A stretch of DNA of 64,000 bases from Helicobacter rodentium ATCC 700285 (GTDB lineage: Bacteria > Campylobacterota > Campylobacteria > Campylobacterales > Helicobacteraceae). Below the pieces are notes generated by a model. The model did no database searches. It was not told where the DNA came from and saw only the letters and a list, made by a program, of their open reading frames with translations. The stretch's first letter is position 1, and each line of letters starts with the position of its first letter. Below, piece after piece: positions 38,093-47,001 of this stretch. The position numbers and the translations under genes were made by a program. The stretch covers positions 124,001 to 188,000 of the forward strand of contig NZ_JHWC01000002.1 in assembly GCF_000687535.1 (NCBI RefSeq), written 5' to 3'.

Positions 38093-39133
38093 TTGAGAAT
38101 TAAAAATTTTTTATTTCAAAGCTTTGCGCAAATCTTTTTTCCTATTTTTTTAGTATTGTTTTTTATTGCTTCTATCGTAATTTTTATTCGCATTGCAAGC
38201 GTTACCTTTGTCGTTAAAATCACTTTTATTGAATTATTGTCGCTTTATTTTTACACACTTCCTACAATGTTATTTTTTGTGATTCCACTTAGTTTTTTTA
38301 TTGCTTGTGTGCTTGGATTGTCGCGTCTTAGTTTTGATTATGAGTTGCCTGTTTTGTTTGCGCTTGGAATGAATCCGAAAATTATTGTTAAAATTTTTCT
38401 CCCCATAGCAATATTGGCTAGTTGCAGTTTGCTTATTTTGTCCTTAGTGCTTACACCGCTAAGTGATGTAGCATATCGGCAGTTTTTAGAAGAGCGCAAG
38501 AGCAATATTAACATCAATTTACAAGCCGGTGAATTTGGTCAAAAATTGGGTGAATGGCTTGTCTATGTGCAAAAAAGTGGGAGCGATAATAATGTATATG
38601 AAAATATTGTTCTTTTATCTCTAGCAAAAAGCGGAAAAGAAAATAGAGGATTAATCTTCGCAAAAGAAGCAGAAATTTCTAATTCCAATGGCACAATGGA
38701 AGTTGTATTAAAAGATGGTAAAGTTTATCGTAAGCCTAATGAAAATATTGAGCAGATTCATTTTGAGCAGTTGATATTAAGAAATGCTATCGATTCTTTA
38801 GATAAATCTCACATAGGAGTTATGGAGTATTGGAAAAGAGCATTTTATTCCAATGGAAGACAAGAAAAAACAAAGAGAAATTTAAGTATGTCTATTTTAC
38901 TTTCACTTTTTCCTGTTATTAGTCTCTTTTATTATCCTCTCTTGGGTATTAAAAATCCTCGTTATCAAAAAAATTATACAATTTTACAGGCTATGGCTGT
39001 TATAGGGATTTTTTATGCCTTGATGTATTTGTGTGCTAGTTATATTCCTTTTATTGGTTCGGTATTATTGCCGATTGTTTGGATAATAAGTGGTTATTGG
39101 TTATATCGGCATTATATTGGACGATTTTATTGA
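38093..39133 (+). CDS. LptF/LptG-family permease
   Basis: A 346-residue membrane protein. Three hydrophobic segments (about 8-28, 55-75, 95-120), a large periplasmic jellyroll-like region (about 135-250) and three more segments at the end match the permeases that pull lipopolysaccharide out of the inner membrane. LptF and LptG cannot be told apart from this copy alone. The start is TTG 38093, with AGGA 6 bases upstream. It is followed by truA. Confidence 0.85.
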   Translation: MRIKNFLFQSFAQIFFPIFLVLFFIASIVIFIRIASVTFVVKITFIELLSLYFYTLPTMLFFVIPLSFFIACVLGLSRLSFDYELPVLFALGMNPKIIVKIFLPIAILASCSLLILSLVLTPLSDVAYRQFLEERKSNININLQAGEFGQKLGEWLVYVQKSGSDNNVYENIVLLSLAKSGKENRGLIFAKEAEISNSNGTMEVVLKDGKVYRKPNENIEQIHFEQLILRNAIDSLDKSHIGVMEYWKRAFYSNGRQEKTKRNLSMSILLSLFPVISLFYYPLLGIKNPRYQKNYTILQAMAVIGIFYALMYLCASYIPFIGSVLLPIVWIISGYWLYRHYIGRFY

Positions 39134-39141
39134 TTTTTAAT

Positions 39142-39933
39142 ATGGAATCTAAACAGGATTTATCAAAAGATTCTTTTAAAGTTGCAATGAAAATTGCATA
39201 CAATGGTGGATTCTTTTTTGGGTTTCAAAGTCAAAAGAATGTTTTAAGTGTTAGTAGTGTTATAGAATCTGCATTGCAAAGTGTTGGAATCTTTAGTAGG
39301 TTTGTAGGGAGTGGGCGCACAGATAAGGGTGTGCATGCGAGTGCTCAAGTGATTTCTTTGGAGATTCCCTATTATTGGAGGGATTTGAATTGCTTAAAAC
39401 AGCATTTAAATGTTAAACTTCAACCTTTTGTCAAAATAAAGCAAATTTGGCGTGTTTCAAAAGATTTTAACGCAAGATTCTCTGCTAAAAAACGCGGATA
39501 TTGCTATGTTTTAAGCAAACAAGCCTCCCCTTTTTTGAATCCCTTTAGTTTGCCTTATTCCATTCAGAATGTTGCATTATTAAAACAAGCCTTAGAGCTT
39601 TTTGTTGGCACATATGATTTTAAGACTTTTATGAAAAATGGGGGTTGTGGAGATTGCGAAGATGAAGAATTAGTAAAAACAAATAAAACAAGAGGACAAA
39701 GTATGCGCACAATTTATAGGGTGCGATTGTTGGAGAGGAAGAATTTCTGGATTCTATCTTTTTGGGGAAATGGATTTTTGCGCTCACAAGTTCGTTTGAT
39801 GGTTGGTTTTTTGCTAGAAATCGACAAAGGAAATTTAGGTTTAGAAGAACTTAAAGCGCAGTTAAGAGGAGAAAAAATTTATAGAATCCCTGTTGCGCCT
39901 AATGGATTGTTTTTAACGCGTGTGGATTATTGA
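39142..39933 (+). CDS. truA: tRNA pseudouridine synthase A
   Basis: A 263-residue enzyme that makes pseudouridine at positions 38-40 of the anticodon stem. The catalytic Asp is in SGRTDKGVHA. YDFKTFMKNGG and FLRSQVRLMVGFLLE are also typical. I started at ATG 39142 because FKVAMKIAYNGG matches the family's first strand. The more internal ATG (39187) would cut this off. It lies 8 bases after the permease stop. Confidence 0.92.
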   Translation: MESKQDLSKDSFKVAMKIAYNGGFFFGFQSQKNVLSVSSVIESALQSVGIFSRFVGSGRTDKGVHASAQVISLEIPYYWRDLNCLKQHLNVKLQPFVKIKQIWRVSKDFNARFSAKKRGYCYVLSKQASPFLNPFSLPYSIQNVALLKQALELFVGTYDFKTFMKNGGCGDCEDEELVKTNKTRGQSMRTIYRVRLLERKNFWILSFWGNGFLRSQVRLMVGFLLEIDKGNLGLEELKAQLRGEKIYRIPVAPNGLFLTRVDY

Positions 39934-39979
39934 GAATATCTTTGTATAAATTACAAGATGGAAGAATTAAAAGGGCTTC

Positions 39980-40002
39980 AAGCCCAAAAAAGTTTTGGGC
40001 TT
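39980..40002. terminator. Hairpin between convergent truA and cytochrome c peroxidase genes
   Basis: AAGCCCAAAA, 3-base loop, TTTTGGGCTT is a perfect 10-pair stem, preceded by GGGCTT, which could pair in an alternative way. It is a good shared terminator for the two converging genes. Confidence 0.65.
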
Positions 40003-40021
40003 AAAAAACAAGAATCGTTGA

Positions 40022-41053
40022 TTATAATTCTGGTTTTGGTGTTTTGTCTGTTGAAATAGGGAATTGTGGATAAGTGATTGTTGGTTTCTCACCACTTAAG
40101 CTTTTCAAGAAAGTAGCGATTTTCTTAGCTTCAGCATTTGTGATATTGATTCCAAGTTGAACACTTCCCATTTCTTTAATTGCTTCATTTAAATCCCAAA
40201 TTGCTCCATTGTGGAAATAAGGTGCAGTTTCAGCAATATTTCTTAGAGTAGGAGTTTTTACCATACCATTGGCATCGCCTTTGAAATCTCCTAAATTTGC
40301 AAATTTATATTTTCCTGCAACTTCAAATGCTTGCATACTTCCTCCTAGATTCACTCCTGTGTGGCAAGCTGCACAGCCTTTATCCAAGAATAATTGCAAA
40401 CCTTCTTTTTCTGCTTTAGTTAATGCTTTATCGTCCCCATTTAAAAATGCGTCATAGCGGGAAGGAGTAAGAAGTGTGCGCTCAAAGTTTGCAATCGCAT
40501 CGGCGATGTTATCAAATGTTACACCGCTTCTACCATAAACTTTTTTAAATTCTTCTTTGTATTCTGGTAAAGAGGAGATTTTTTCAACCGCTAGTTTTGC
40601 AGGTGTTGCCATTTCTGGTTCTGCCTCAATTGGTCCTTTTGCTTGGTCTGCTAAATCCCCAGCGCGCCCGTCCCAAAATTGTGCAGAATTTAACACAGAG
40701 TTATAAACGGTTGGTGAATTTAAATGGTGAGGGTTTGCCACCCATCTATGTCCAATAGCTGCTGCAACTCCGTCTGTTCCGCCTAATCCAAGATTGTGGC
40801 AAGTGTTACAGGAGATTAAACCGCTTTTGGATAAGCGAGGTTCAAAATAAAGTTTTTTACCCAATTCTGCTTTTTCTTGTGAAAATTTGCTGAATTTTAC
40901 CCCAAGCTCTGTTAGCATTGTATCTACACCAGCTTGATCTTTTGGCAGTGGGACTAAACCGCTATCTTTTGCTTGACTAAGAAGATCAGCTGCACTAAGT
41001 GTAAGAGTGGAAGCAACTAAGATTGACGATAATGAGACGATAAGACGTTTCAT
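40022..41053 (-). CDS. ccpA: Periplasmic di-haem cytochrome c peroxidase
   Basis: A 343-residue secreted enzyme that reduces H2O2 with electrons from cytochrome c. The signal peptide is residues 1-22 (LVASTLTLSAADL). There are two haem-binding CxxCH sites: ISCNTCHNLG (N-terminal) and GCAACHTGVN (about 230). NCBI-style names are Ccp or MacA, and the pattern fits either. It lies downstream of acnB in the same direction but is separated by a hairpin. Confidence 0.92.
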   Translation of the reverse strand: MKRLIVSLSSILVASTLTLSAADLLSQAKDSGLVPLPKDQAGVDTMLTELGVKFSKFSQEKAELGKKLYFEPRLSKSGLISCNTCHNLGLGGTDGVAAAIGHRWVANPHHLNSPTVYNSVLNSAQFWDGRAGDLADQAKGPIEAEPEMATPAKLAVEKISSLPEYKEEFKKVYGRSGVTFDNIADAIANFERTLLTPSRYDAFLNGDDKALTKAEKEGLQLFLDKGCAACHTGVNLGGSMQAFEVAGKYKFANLGDFKGDANGMVKTPTLRNIAETAPYFHNGAIWDLNEAIKEMGSVQLGINITNAEAKKIATFLKSLSGEKPTITYPQFPISTDKTPKPEL

Positions 41054-41175
41054 CTAAAATCCTTTTTGTGAAAGTTTAGATTGTAAAACAATCTTGAAAA
41101 TTTTATTTCAATCAGACTAAAATATTAATTAAAAGATAAAAATTTTTATTTTATTAAGTTTTTTAAGGAGTGAAT

Positions 41176-41208
41176 ATGGATAGTTTTGGGGTTAATGGCA
41201 AACTTTAA
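41176..41208 (+). other. Possible 10-codon open frame with a strong ribosome site
   Basis: AAGGAG sits 6 bases before ATG, and the frame encodes MDSFGVNGKL before a TAA. A hairpin (41219-41240) follows. It could be a leader peptide or a remnant; nothing else in the spacer 41054-41240 reads as a gene. The call is speculative. Confidence 0.25.
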
Positions 41209-41215
41209 GTTTTTT

Positions 41216-41241
41216 TAGGAATCTCAAGGATTCCTAAAGTT
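41216..41241. terminator. Hairpin after acnB
   Basis: TTTAGGAATC and GATTCCTAAA make a perfect stem around TCAAG. On the minus strand it follows acnB directly. T-rich bases flank it, though the run is on the 5' side on that strand. Confidence 0.5.
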
Positions 41242-43790
41242 TAATTTAGAATATAATCTTCAATGAGATTAAAATTCAAATAGCGGTAGATTTGAGATTC
41301 TTTGCCCTCTAGTTTTTTAGGAATCAAATCCAAATATTCCTGCTTACTTGGGATTCTACCAAGCAAGGCACAAAGTGCTGCTAACTCCGCGCTTCCAAGA
41401 TAAACTTGCGCACCTTTTCCCATACGATTGTCAAAGTTTCTTGTGGAGGTAGAGAAAACAACCGCTTCATCTCTCACACGCGCTTGGTTGCCCATACATA
41501 AACTACAACCCGGAATCTCAATCCTTGCTCCTGCTGCACCAAAGAGTGAATAATACCCCTCATCGGTAAGTTGTTTTGCGTCCATTTTTGTTGGAGGCGC
41601 AACCCAAAGCGTTGCTGGAACCATTCCCTCATCTCTTAGGACTTCACCTAATGCGCGGTAGTGCCCGATATTTGTCATACAGCTTCCCACAAACACTTCA
41701 TCAACCTTGTGGGGTCTTTTAGAATCGCTAAGGATTTCGCTTAATGTCGCAACATCATCAGGGTCATTTGGACAAGCAAGAATTGGCTCTGTTACTTGGT
41801 TTAAGTCAATCTCAATGACTGCGGCATACTCTGCATTGGAATCCGCTTTTAAAAGTGTAGGGTTATTAATCCAATCTTGCATTTTCTTAGCTCTACGTTC
41901 TAGTGTCTTGGCGTCTTGATAACCTGCTTTAATCATTGCATTGATAAGTGTAATGTTGGATTTTAAATACTCAATGATTGGTTCTTTGTTTAATGCCACC
42001 GTGCAGGCTGCTGCGCTTCTCTCTGCACTCGCATCGCTTAATTCAAAGGCTTGTTCTACTTTTAAGTCTGGCAAACCTTCAATCTCTAGGATTTTTCCGC
42101 TAAAGATATTCTTTTTACCCTTTTTTTCCACCGTGAGTAAGCCTTGCTTAATCGCATAATAAGGAATCGCATTGACTAAATCACGCAAAGTAATGCCCGG
42201 CTGGAGTTTGCCGTTGAAGCGCACAAGCACGGATTCTGGCATATCAAGAGGCATAGAACCCGTAACCGCTGCAAACGCAACCAATCCACTTCCCGCAGGG
42301 AAGCTAATACCAATCGGGAATCTTGTATGAGAATCCCCGCCTGTGCCGACCGTGTCGGGTAAAACCATACGATTCAACCAAGAGTGAATAACGCCATCTC
42401 CGGGACGCAACGCAACACCCCCACGACTACTCATAAATTGCGGTAAAGTCGCGTGAAGTTTAACATCGGCTGGTTTTGGATAAGCTGCGGTATGGCAGAA
42501 ACTTTGCAAGACAAAATCCGCACTAAATCCCAATGAAGCAAGTTCTTTTACTTCATCTCTTGTCATTGCTCCTGTGGTGTCTTGACTTCCCACGGTTGTA
42601 ACAAGGGGTTCGCAATAAGTTCCGGGCAAGATTCCCTCTACTCCACAAGCGCGTCCTACCATTTTTTGCGCTAATGTAAAGCCTTTTGCATTAGATTTTG
42701 GAGATTGCGGTTTAGCAAAAATCTCTTCTTTTGGTAAGCCTAATGCCTCTCTCGCTTTTGTGGTCAATCCGCGTCCAATGATGAGATTGATTCTCCCACC
42801 TGCACGGATTTCATCGGCTAATGTGGTTGGTTTAAAGTCAAACTTAGAAACCACTGCACCATTTTTATGAATCTCACCTTTAAAAGGATAAATATCAATC
42901 ACATCGCCCTCGTTGAGTTCGGTTACAGGAGCGATGATTGGGAGACAGCCGCTATCCTCGCAAGTATTGAAGAAAATAGGAGCAATCACGCCTCCAATGA
43001 CTAATCCACCTGCTTTTTTGTTTGGAATATAAGGAATCTCGCGCCCCATATGCCATACAAGCGAGTTACAAGCGGATTTTCTTGAGCTTCCTGTTCCCAC
43101 AACATCGCCCACATAGACAAGTGGGTGTCCCTTTTTCTTAAGCTCCGCGATTCTACCAAAAGCATTTTGTGTGCGGCTTTTCAACATTGCTTGTGCGTGA
43201 AGTGGAATATCGCTTCTTGTGAATGCGTCTCCTGCTGGGCTTAAATCATCTGTGTTAGTTTCGCCATCTATTTTAAATACCGTAGCAGTGATTTTCTCTT
43301 CTAATGCGGGTTTGTTTAAAAACCATTCTGCTTTTGCCCACGATTCTAAAACTTCTTTCGCGTAAGCGTTGCTTTTAGACATTTCTACAATTTCATTAAA
43401 GGAATCATAGACGAGTAAAGTGTTTTTTAACGCCTCTGCCGCAGCCTTTGCGGAATCTTTATCGTTAGATTTTAATGCTTTGATGAGAGGTTGGATATTG
43501 TAACCGCCAAGCATTGTGCCAAGTAATTGGATTGCAAAAGTCTTAGAGATTCCCTCTACGCTCACTTTGCCCTCTGCAATAGAATCCAAAAACTCTGCTT
43601 TAACCTTTGCTGCTTCATCTACGCCGGGACTGACGCGATTGGAGAGTAGCTCTATTAGCTCTTTTGTGCGTTCGCCTTTTTTAAGCAACTCTATGACTTC
43701 TAAAGTTTGCTCTTTGCTTAATGGTAGCGGTGGAATGTTTTGTTTTGCACGCTCATTGACTAATTTATCATATTCTTCAAAAAAACTCAT
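41241..43790 (-). CDS. acnB: Aconitate hydratase B
   Basis: An 849-residue bifunctional aconitase and 2-methylisocitrate dehydratase of the citric acid cycle. The iron-sulfur cysteine motif is CSLCMGNQ (about residue 770), with [10 protein letters not shown] earlier. The N-terminal HEAT-like helical domain (about 1-160) and the swivel domain ([17 protein letters not shown]) are in the AcnB order. Bacterial AcnB can also act as an iron-responsive RNA-binding protein when the cluster is lost. Confidence 0.95.
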   Translation of the reverse strand: MSFFEEYDKLVNERAKQNIPPLPLSKEQTLEVIELLKKGERTKELIELLSNRVSPGVDEAAKVKAEFLDSIAEGKVSVEGISKTFAIQLLGTMLGGYNIQPLIKALKSNDKDSAKAAAEALKNTLLVYDSFNEIVEMSKSNAYAKEVLESWAKAEWFLNKPALEEKITATVFKIDGETNTDDLSPAGDAFTRSDIPLHAQAMLKSRTQNAFGRIAELKKKGHPLVYVGDVVGTGSSRKSACNSLVWHMGREIPYIPNKKAGGLVIGGVIAPIFFNTCEDSGCLPIIAPVTELNEGDVIDIYPFKGEIHKNGAVVSKFDFKPTTLADEIRAGGRINLIIGRGLTTKAREALGLPKEEIFAKPQSPKSNAKGFTLAQKMVGRACGVEGILPGTYCEPLVTTVGSQDTTGAMTRDEVKELASLGFSADFVLQSFCHTAAYPKPADVKLHATLPQFMSSRGGVALRPGDGVIHSWLNRMVLPDTVGTGGDSHTRFPIGISFPAGSGLVAFAAVTGSMPLDMPESVLVRFNGKLQPGITLRDLVNAIPYYAIKQGLLTVEKKGKKNIFSGKILEIEGLPDLKVEQAFELSDASAERSAAACTVALNKEPIIEYLKSNITLINAMIKAGYQDAKTLERRAKKMQDWINNPTLLKADSNAEYAAVIEIDLNQVTEPILACPNDPDDVATLSEILSDSKRPHKVDEVFVGSCMTNIGHYRALGEVLRDEGMVPATLWVAPPTKMDAKQLTDEGYYSLFGAAGARIEIPGCSLCMGNQARVRDEAVVFSTSTRNFDNRMGKGAQVYLGSAELAALCALLGRIPSKQEYLDLIPKKLEGKESQIYRYLNFNLIEDYILN

Positions 43791-43983
43791 TTGTTCCCCT
43801 TGTTTAGTAATGTCAAATCTAATAATACAAAATTTTCCATTTAATTATGCACATTTAGATAAATTTTTTTTAATCTTTTTTCAAAAAATGTGTAAAAATG
43901 TGTAATTTTTCATTGTGGTTTAATGAGTATTTCTTTAAAATATTTTAAATTATCTTTAATCAAAGGAATCAAAGGCTTCCCTA

Positions 43984-44724
43984 ATGCCTCACCCTCTCTT
44001 AGAATCAGATATTTGTGAATGTAGCCATAAAGGAAAAGTAATCTTTCCCTCTAGTCATAAAAACTTCTTACTTGTAACAGAAGCAGGAATCTTAACTCCA
44101 AGTGATTTAAGTAAAGCAAAGATTATAGGTTGCACGAATCCTATCATCAAAGGAGGACCTTGCACTAAACTTGTAAGTATTCCAGAATCCATTACTACAA
44201 ATCTCCTTATAATAGAGAATGAAAAAGCAGTCTTAGCAGAATGTATTTCTCAAGTGCTAACCGATAAAGGTTCTCCTATCTTTTTACAAGGAGAACCTAA
44301 AGCAAAAGGAATCCTAGAAATAGAACGAGATTCTATACAAGAAACCAAACAACACATTCAAGATTCTAACTCCTTTTATCCTTATCACTCCTCTTATCCT
44401 CATCTTGCAAGTAAGGATAAGAATGCAGGAGTAAAAGAGTTAAGGGAGGGAGAGGAAGAGAATCAAAAAGAAGAAGAGAATTTAAAAGAAATTATTTTCC
44501 CACTCAAAGTAAAACCCTTAAACGATAAAGGTTTGCCTTATGATTGGAGTATTAAAAACCCAACAGATATAAAAGCTACTCAAACAATTTATGGGCGAAA
44601 TAGACAGGGCGGAAAAAGAAAACACGCAGGAAGGGATTTATATACAGATTTCTTTGAAAGAAATGTTAAAAATCCAAAATCCAATATTGAAATTATTGCA
44701 ATAGCTAATGGGGGAGATTCTTGA
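43984..44724 (+). CDS. PAAR-like effector, front part, with start of M23 peptidase domain (frameshifted)
   Basis: This frame encodes 246 residues and ends in a premature TGA. Residues 1-110 resemble PAAR-like spike-adaptor proteins (four cysteines, [22 protein letters not shown]). Residues 110-165 are a low-complexity linker. The last 60 residues begin an M23 peptidase fold with the zinc motif HAGRD (44623-44637) and end in IAIANGG. The next frame, shifted by one base, finishes the domain. Five G residues at 44709-44713 where four would keep the frame explain the break. A type VI secretion or similar delivery role is inferred; no secretion genes are nearby. Confidence 0.6.
   Translation: MPHPLLESDICECSHKGKVIFPSSHKNFLLVTEAGILTPSDLSKAKIIGCTNPIIKGGPCTKLVSIPESITTNLLIIENEKAVLAECISQVLTDKGSPIFLQGEPKAKGILEIERDSIQETKQHIQDSNSFYPYHSSYPHLASKDKNAGVKELREGEEENQKEEENLKEIIFPLKVKPLNDKGLPYDWSIKNPTDIKATQTIYGRNRQGGKRKHAGRDLYTDFFERNVKNPKSNIEIIAIANGGDS
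44214..44472 (+). repeat. Direct repeat, copy 1 (259 bases, effector linker)
   Basis: Identical to 45700-45958 except one G-to-A change at 44460. It covers the end of the PAAR-like region and the acidic linker. Confidence 0.95.
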
Positions 44725-45097
44725 TGTAAAACATTTTTACTATGAAACTTACCAAGTTACGATTCTACACGAAACTTCCAAATATGGAAAATTTATTGTA
44801 AGATATGGAGAGTTAGATAAAGATTCTATTTTGGTCAAAATAGGGGATAAAGTAAGTAAAGGGCAAGTGATTGGCTATGCTGGTTTGATGTTAAAACAAG
44901 GTGTTTCTATAAATATTGTTCCCAATAAACAAGTAATGATGCTCCATTTTGAATTTTATAAAGATGGTAATAGAAAGGAAATTGCAGATAAAGATACTTT
45001 AACAATAAGCGGTAAGAATCTTTTTAACAGAAGAGAGGATATAGCTGACCCTTTAGAGATTCTACAAGAGGGCTATAAAAACACTTTTGGTAAATAA
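44708..45097 (+). CDS. Rest of the M23 peptidase effector (in shifted frame)
   Basis: A 129-residue frame that continues the domain: [16 protein letters not shown], then [11 protein letters not shown] (44936-44965). Read with one G fewer in the G5 run, it joins the upstream frame smoothly as ANGEILDVK. The zinc-binding second His is kept, but the usual first His of H-x-H is Met. On its own it would have no N-terminal delivery domain, so it is probably not a separate gene. Confidence 0.55.
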   Translation: MGEILDVKHFYYETYQVTILHETSKYGKFIVRYGELDKDSILVKIGDKVSKGQVIGYAGLMLKQGVSINIVPNKQVMMLHFEFYKDGNRKEIADKDTLTISGKNLFNRREDIADPLEILQEGYKNTFGK

Positions 45098-45113
45098 TAT
45101 TAAAGGAGGAGAA

Positions 45114-45605
45114 ATGAAAAGAATATTTTTTGCTTTACTCTGTGCTATTTATGTTTATGCAAATCCTGCACCCACTATTACTATAAGCTGTGATGAAAGC
45201 TACAATAAGACAATATGCGGTGATGATTATTTATGTAGTGCAAGCAAATGTTTTTACAAAAATATTTCAAACATAGAAGAAGCTTTTAGATTTTATATCA
45301 AACAAAAAATACAAATACAAGAATCTCGCAATGAAGCAGAGTATCAAAACACATATTTGCTTGTGCTCAAGTATATGCTTAATATTCCTTTGCCAAAGAT
45401 TAATGAGAGTAGCAAACATACCGCTAATATTCAGGATTATTATGCCGATAAATATGAGTCTCAAAATAGATGCGATTTTGAGTTTAAGCGCACAAATGAT
45501 AGTTTAATAATAGAGTATAATGCTTGTGCCGAAGAAGAGCATTCCCTTACCTTTATACAAAAAACTGATTGCATTGAGGTTTTAACTACAATGGTAGCTT
45601 TATAA
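45114..45605 (+). CDS. Exported cysteine-rich protein, candidate immunity protein of the M23 effector
   Basis: A 163-residue periplasmic protein. The signal peptide is residues 1-16 (MKRIFFALLCAIYVYA). Eight cysteines follow (CDES, TICG, YLCS, SKCF, RCDF, NACA, DCIE). AAAGGAGGAGAA precedes the ATG at 45114. It lies 16 bases after the effector. A small exported protein directly after a cell-wall hydrolase toxin is the usual layout for an immunity gene. I know no named family for it. Confidence 0.6.
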   Translation: MKRIFFALLCAIYVYANPAPTITISCDESYNKTICGDDYLCSASKCFYKNISNIEEAFRFYIKQKIQIQESRNEAEYQNTYLLVLKYMLNIPLPKINESSKHTANIQDYYADKYESQNRCDFEFKRTNDSLIIEYNACAEEEHSLTFIQKTDCIEVLTTMVAL

Positions 45606-45612
45606 ATGAAAA

Positions 45613-45708
45613 ATGATTGCATTTGAAACAATTAAGAATCTTTATTCCATTGGTATTGGTTGGGTAGTATTATATTTTATTGAGGCAATTTATCAATGGA
45701 GAGAATGA
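45613..45708 (+). CDS. Possible 31-residue membrane peptide
   Basis: MIAFETIKNLYSIGIGWVVLYF is largely hydrophobic and could be a single-pass peptide or the remains of a truncated gene. Its last codons run into the start of the duplicated linker. It has only a weak ribosome site. Confidence 0.25.
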   Translation: MIAFETIKNLYSIGIGWVVLYFIEAIYQWRE

Positions 45709-45958
45709 AAAAGCAGTCTTAGCAGAATGTATTTCTCAAGTGCTAACCGATAAAGGTTCTCCTATCTTTTTACAAGGAGAACCTAAAGCAAAAGGAATCC
45801 TAGAAATAGAACGAGATTCTATACAAGAAACCAAACAACACATTCAAGATTCTAACTCCTTTTATCCTTATCACTCCTCTTATCCTCATCTTGCAAGTAA
45901 GGATAAGAATGCAGGAGTAAAAGAGTTAAGGGAGGGAGAGGAAGAAAATCAAAAAGAA
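45700..45958 (+). repeat. Direct repeat, copy 2 (259 bases)
   Basis: The second copy of the effector linker, with one mismatch. The frame shifts by one relative to copy 1 and soon runs into a stop, so it cannot make a full protein. Confidence 0.95.
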
Positions 45959-46227
45959 AACAATATCCTGATAGATACCCTATCAACAACGATAGTATAG
46001 GGATTGAAGTGGTGGGGAGGTGTTTTAATGCTATGGAAGAGAAAGTAAAGATTGGTCTTAACTATACTCAATATAGCGGTAAATAGCAAAATACTAGAAA
46101 AAGAACAAAAAGATTCCATCACAATTCTAAGATAATATATAATATAAACAATAATAGTATTTATGGACACGGAGAAATTTTAGCACATAGAACAACAAAT
46201 GAGGGGAATGATTTGTATGATAAGTAA
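45700..46227 (+). pseudogene. Orphan effector cassette: linker plus decayed amidase-type toxin
   Basis: The duplicated linker is followed at 45964 by a frame reading YPDRYPINNDSIGIEVVG, the middle of an N-acetylmuramoyl-L-alanine amidase (Amidase_2) domain. It then meets a TAG at 46084-46086. The same frame resumes and contains IYGHGEILAHRTTNEGND before a TAA at 46225. One extra A in the A run at 45957-45960 would join linker and amidase. The amidase N-terminal half with the first His is missing. It is a relic of a second, cell-wall-cutting toxin. Confidence 0.6.
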
Positions 46228-46558
46228 AGGGATACTTGTTTTGTTTATATCATTGGCTACTGCGGTAGCGCAAACCAATTTGCTTAATGGACAAACGCTT
46301 AAAGAATTAAACATTGTGTTAGAAATTATAGGGGTTAATGAGTGGGAGAAAACAACGATTCTTTTTGGAGATGAGATAAATACAGAATTCTTTGGAGATT
46401 ATCCCTTGGAAGTTAGCAAGATTGATAGTCCTTTTATCTTTATCCTCTATCAAAAAGGCAAAAAGCCCTATGTGATTCAAGATATTGTAATGTCAGAAGA
46501 TGAAATCAACACTTACTTTAATATCACAAATCCTAAGTATTATAAAAGGGATAAATAA
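46217..46558 (+). CDS. Exported protein, candidate immunity protein of the amidase relic
   Basis: A 113-residue protein with a signal peptide of about 19 residues (MISKGILVLFISLATAVA). It is translationally coupled to the amidase end (TATGATAAGTAA). GAGGGG lies upstream. It follows a cell-wall amidase relic, as immunity genes do. No named family is recognised. Confidence 0.55.
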   Translation: MISKGILVLFISLATAVAQTNLLNGQTLKELNIVLEIIGVNEWEKTTILFGDEINTEFFGDYPLEVSKIDSPFIFILYQKGKKPYVIQDIVMSEDEINTYFNITNPKYYKRDK

Positions 46559-46614
46559 TGTCCTTACAAGGAACCTTAGAAATGTGTAGGATTTTATTTT
46601 GGTTATGGGCGTTA

Positions 46615-46667
46615 ATCAGTCTTGACGGGCGTCATATAAATGTGACATTGCTTAAAAGAAGACTGAT
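46615..46667. other. Structured spacer with inverted repeats
   Basis: ATCAGTCTT (46615-46623) and AAGACTGAT (46659-46667) are perfect inverted repeats. Inside, GTCA and TGAC form another pair. It may be a small RNA, a control element or the edge of a recombined cassette. The rest of the spacer 46559-47001 has no clear gene apart from the short frame below. Confidence 0.3.
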
Positions 46668-46679
46668 AATTTATTGATT

Positions 46680-46808
46680 ATGCTTATGGAAGATGGTTTA
46701 TGTTTTAAAAAGCAATGTTTAAAATATTTTTGCGATTTTACTTTTTGTAGATGTTCCATTCCTGATGAATGGTGTAGTTATGAGAATGAGAAATTCGTGT
46801 ATGAATAA
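46680..46808 (+). CDS. Possible 42-residue cysteine-rich open frame
   Basis: A short frame with six cysteines in 42 residues (GLCFKKQC, FCDFTFCRC, EWC). There is no ribosome site. It may be a fragment of an immunity-type gene near the cassette array. Low confidence. Confidence 0.25.
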   Translation: MLMEDGLCFKKQCLKYFCDFTFCRCSIPDEWCSYENEKFVYE

Positions 46809-47001
46809 TCTTTTGGAGATACTAGAATATGAAATTAAGAAATATTTTAGTATTAACTAGATTAAAAATTTAGTGATTTTTAATGATTAATATTTTAAAG
46901 TATCTATGAAATAAAATAATAAAATATGATAAGCAGCACTTCAGCATTGCTTTACAGAATTATTACTCTTTATTTTAAAATTATATTTCAAGGATTTAAT
47001 T

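Noticed and set aside
44214-45958. Insertion sequence as the source of the direct repeats
   Set aside because: No transposase, terminal inverted repeats or target duplication is present; the repeat is coding sequence of the effector.
46559-47001. Possible tRNA in the spacer before cysK
   Set aside because: No cloverleaf with the T-loop and acceptor could be drawn; only the inverted repeats at 46615-46667 stand out.
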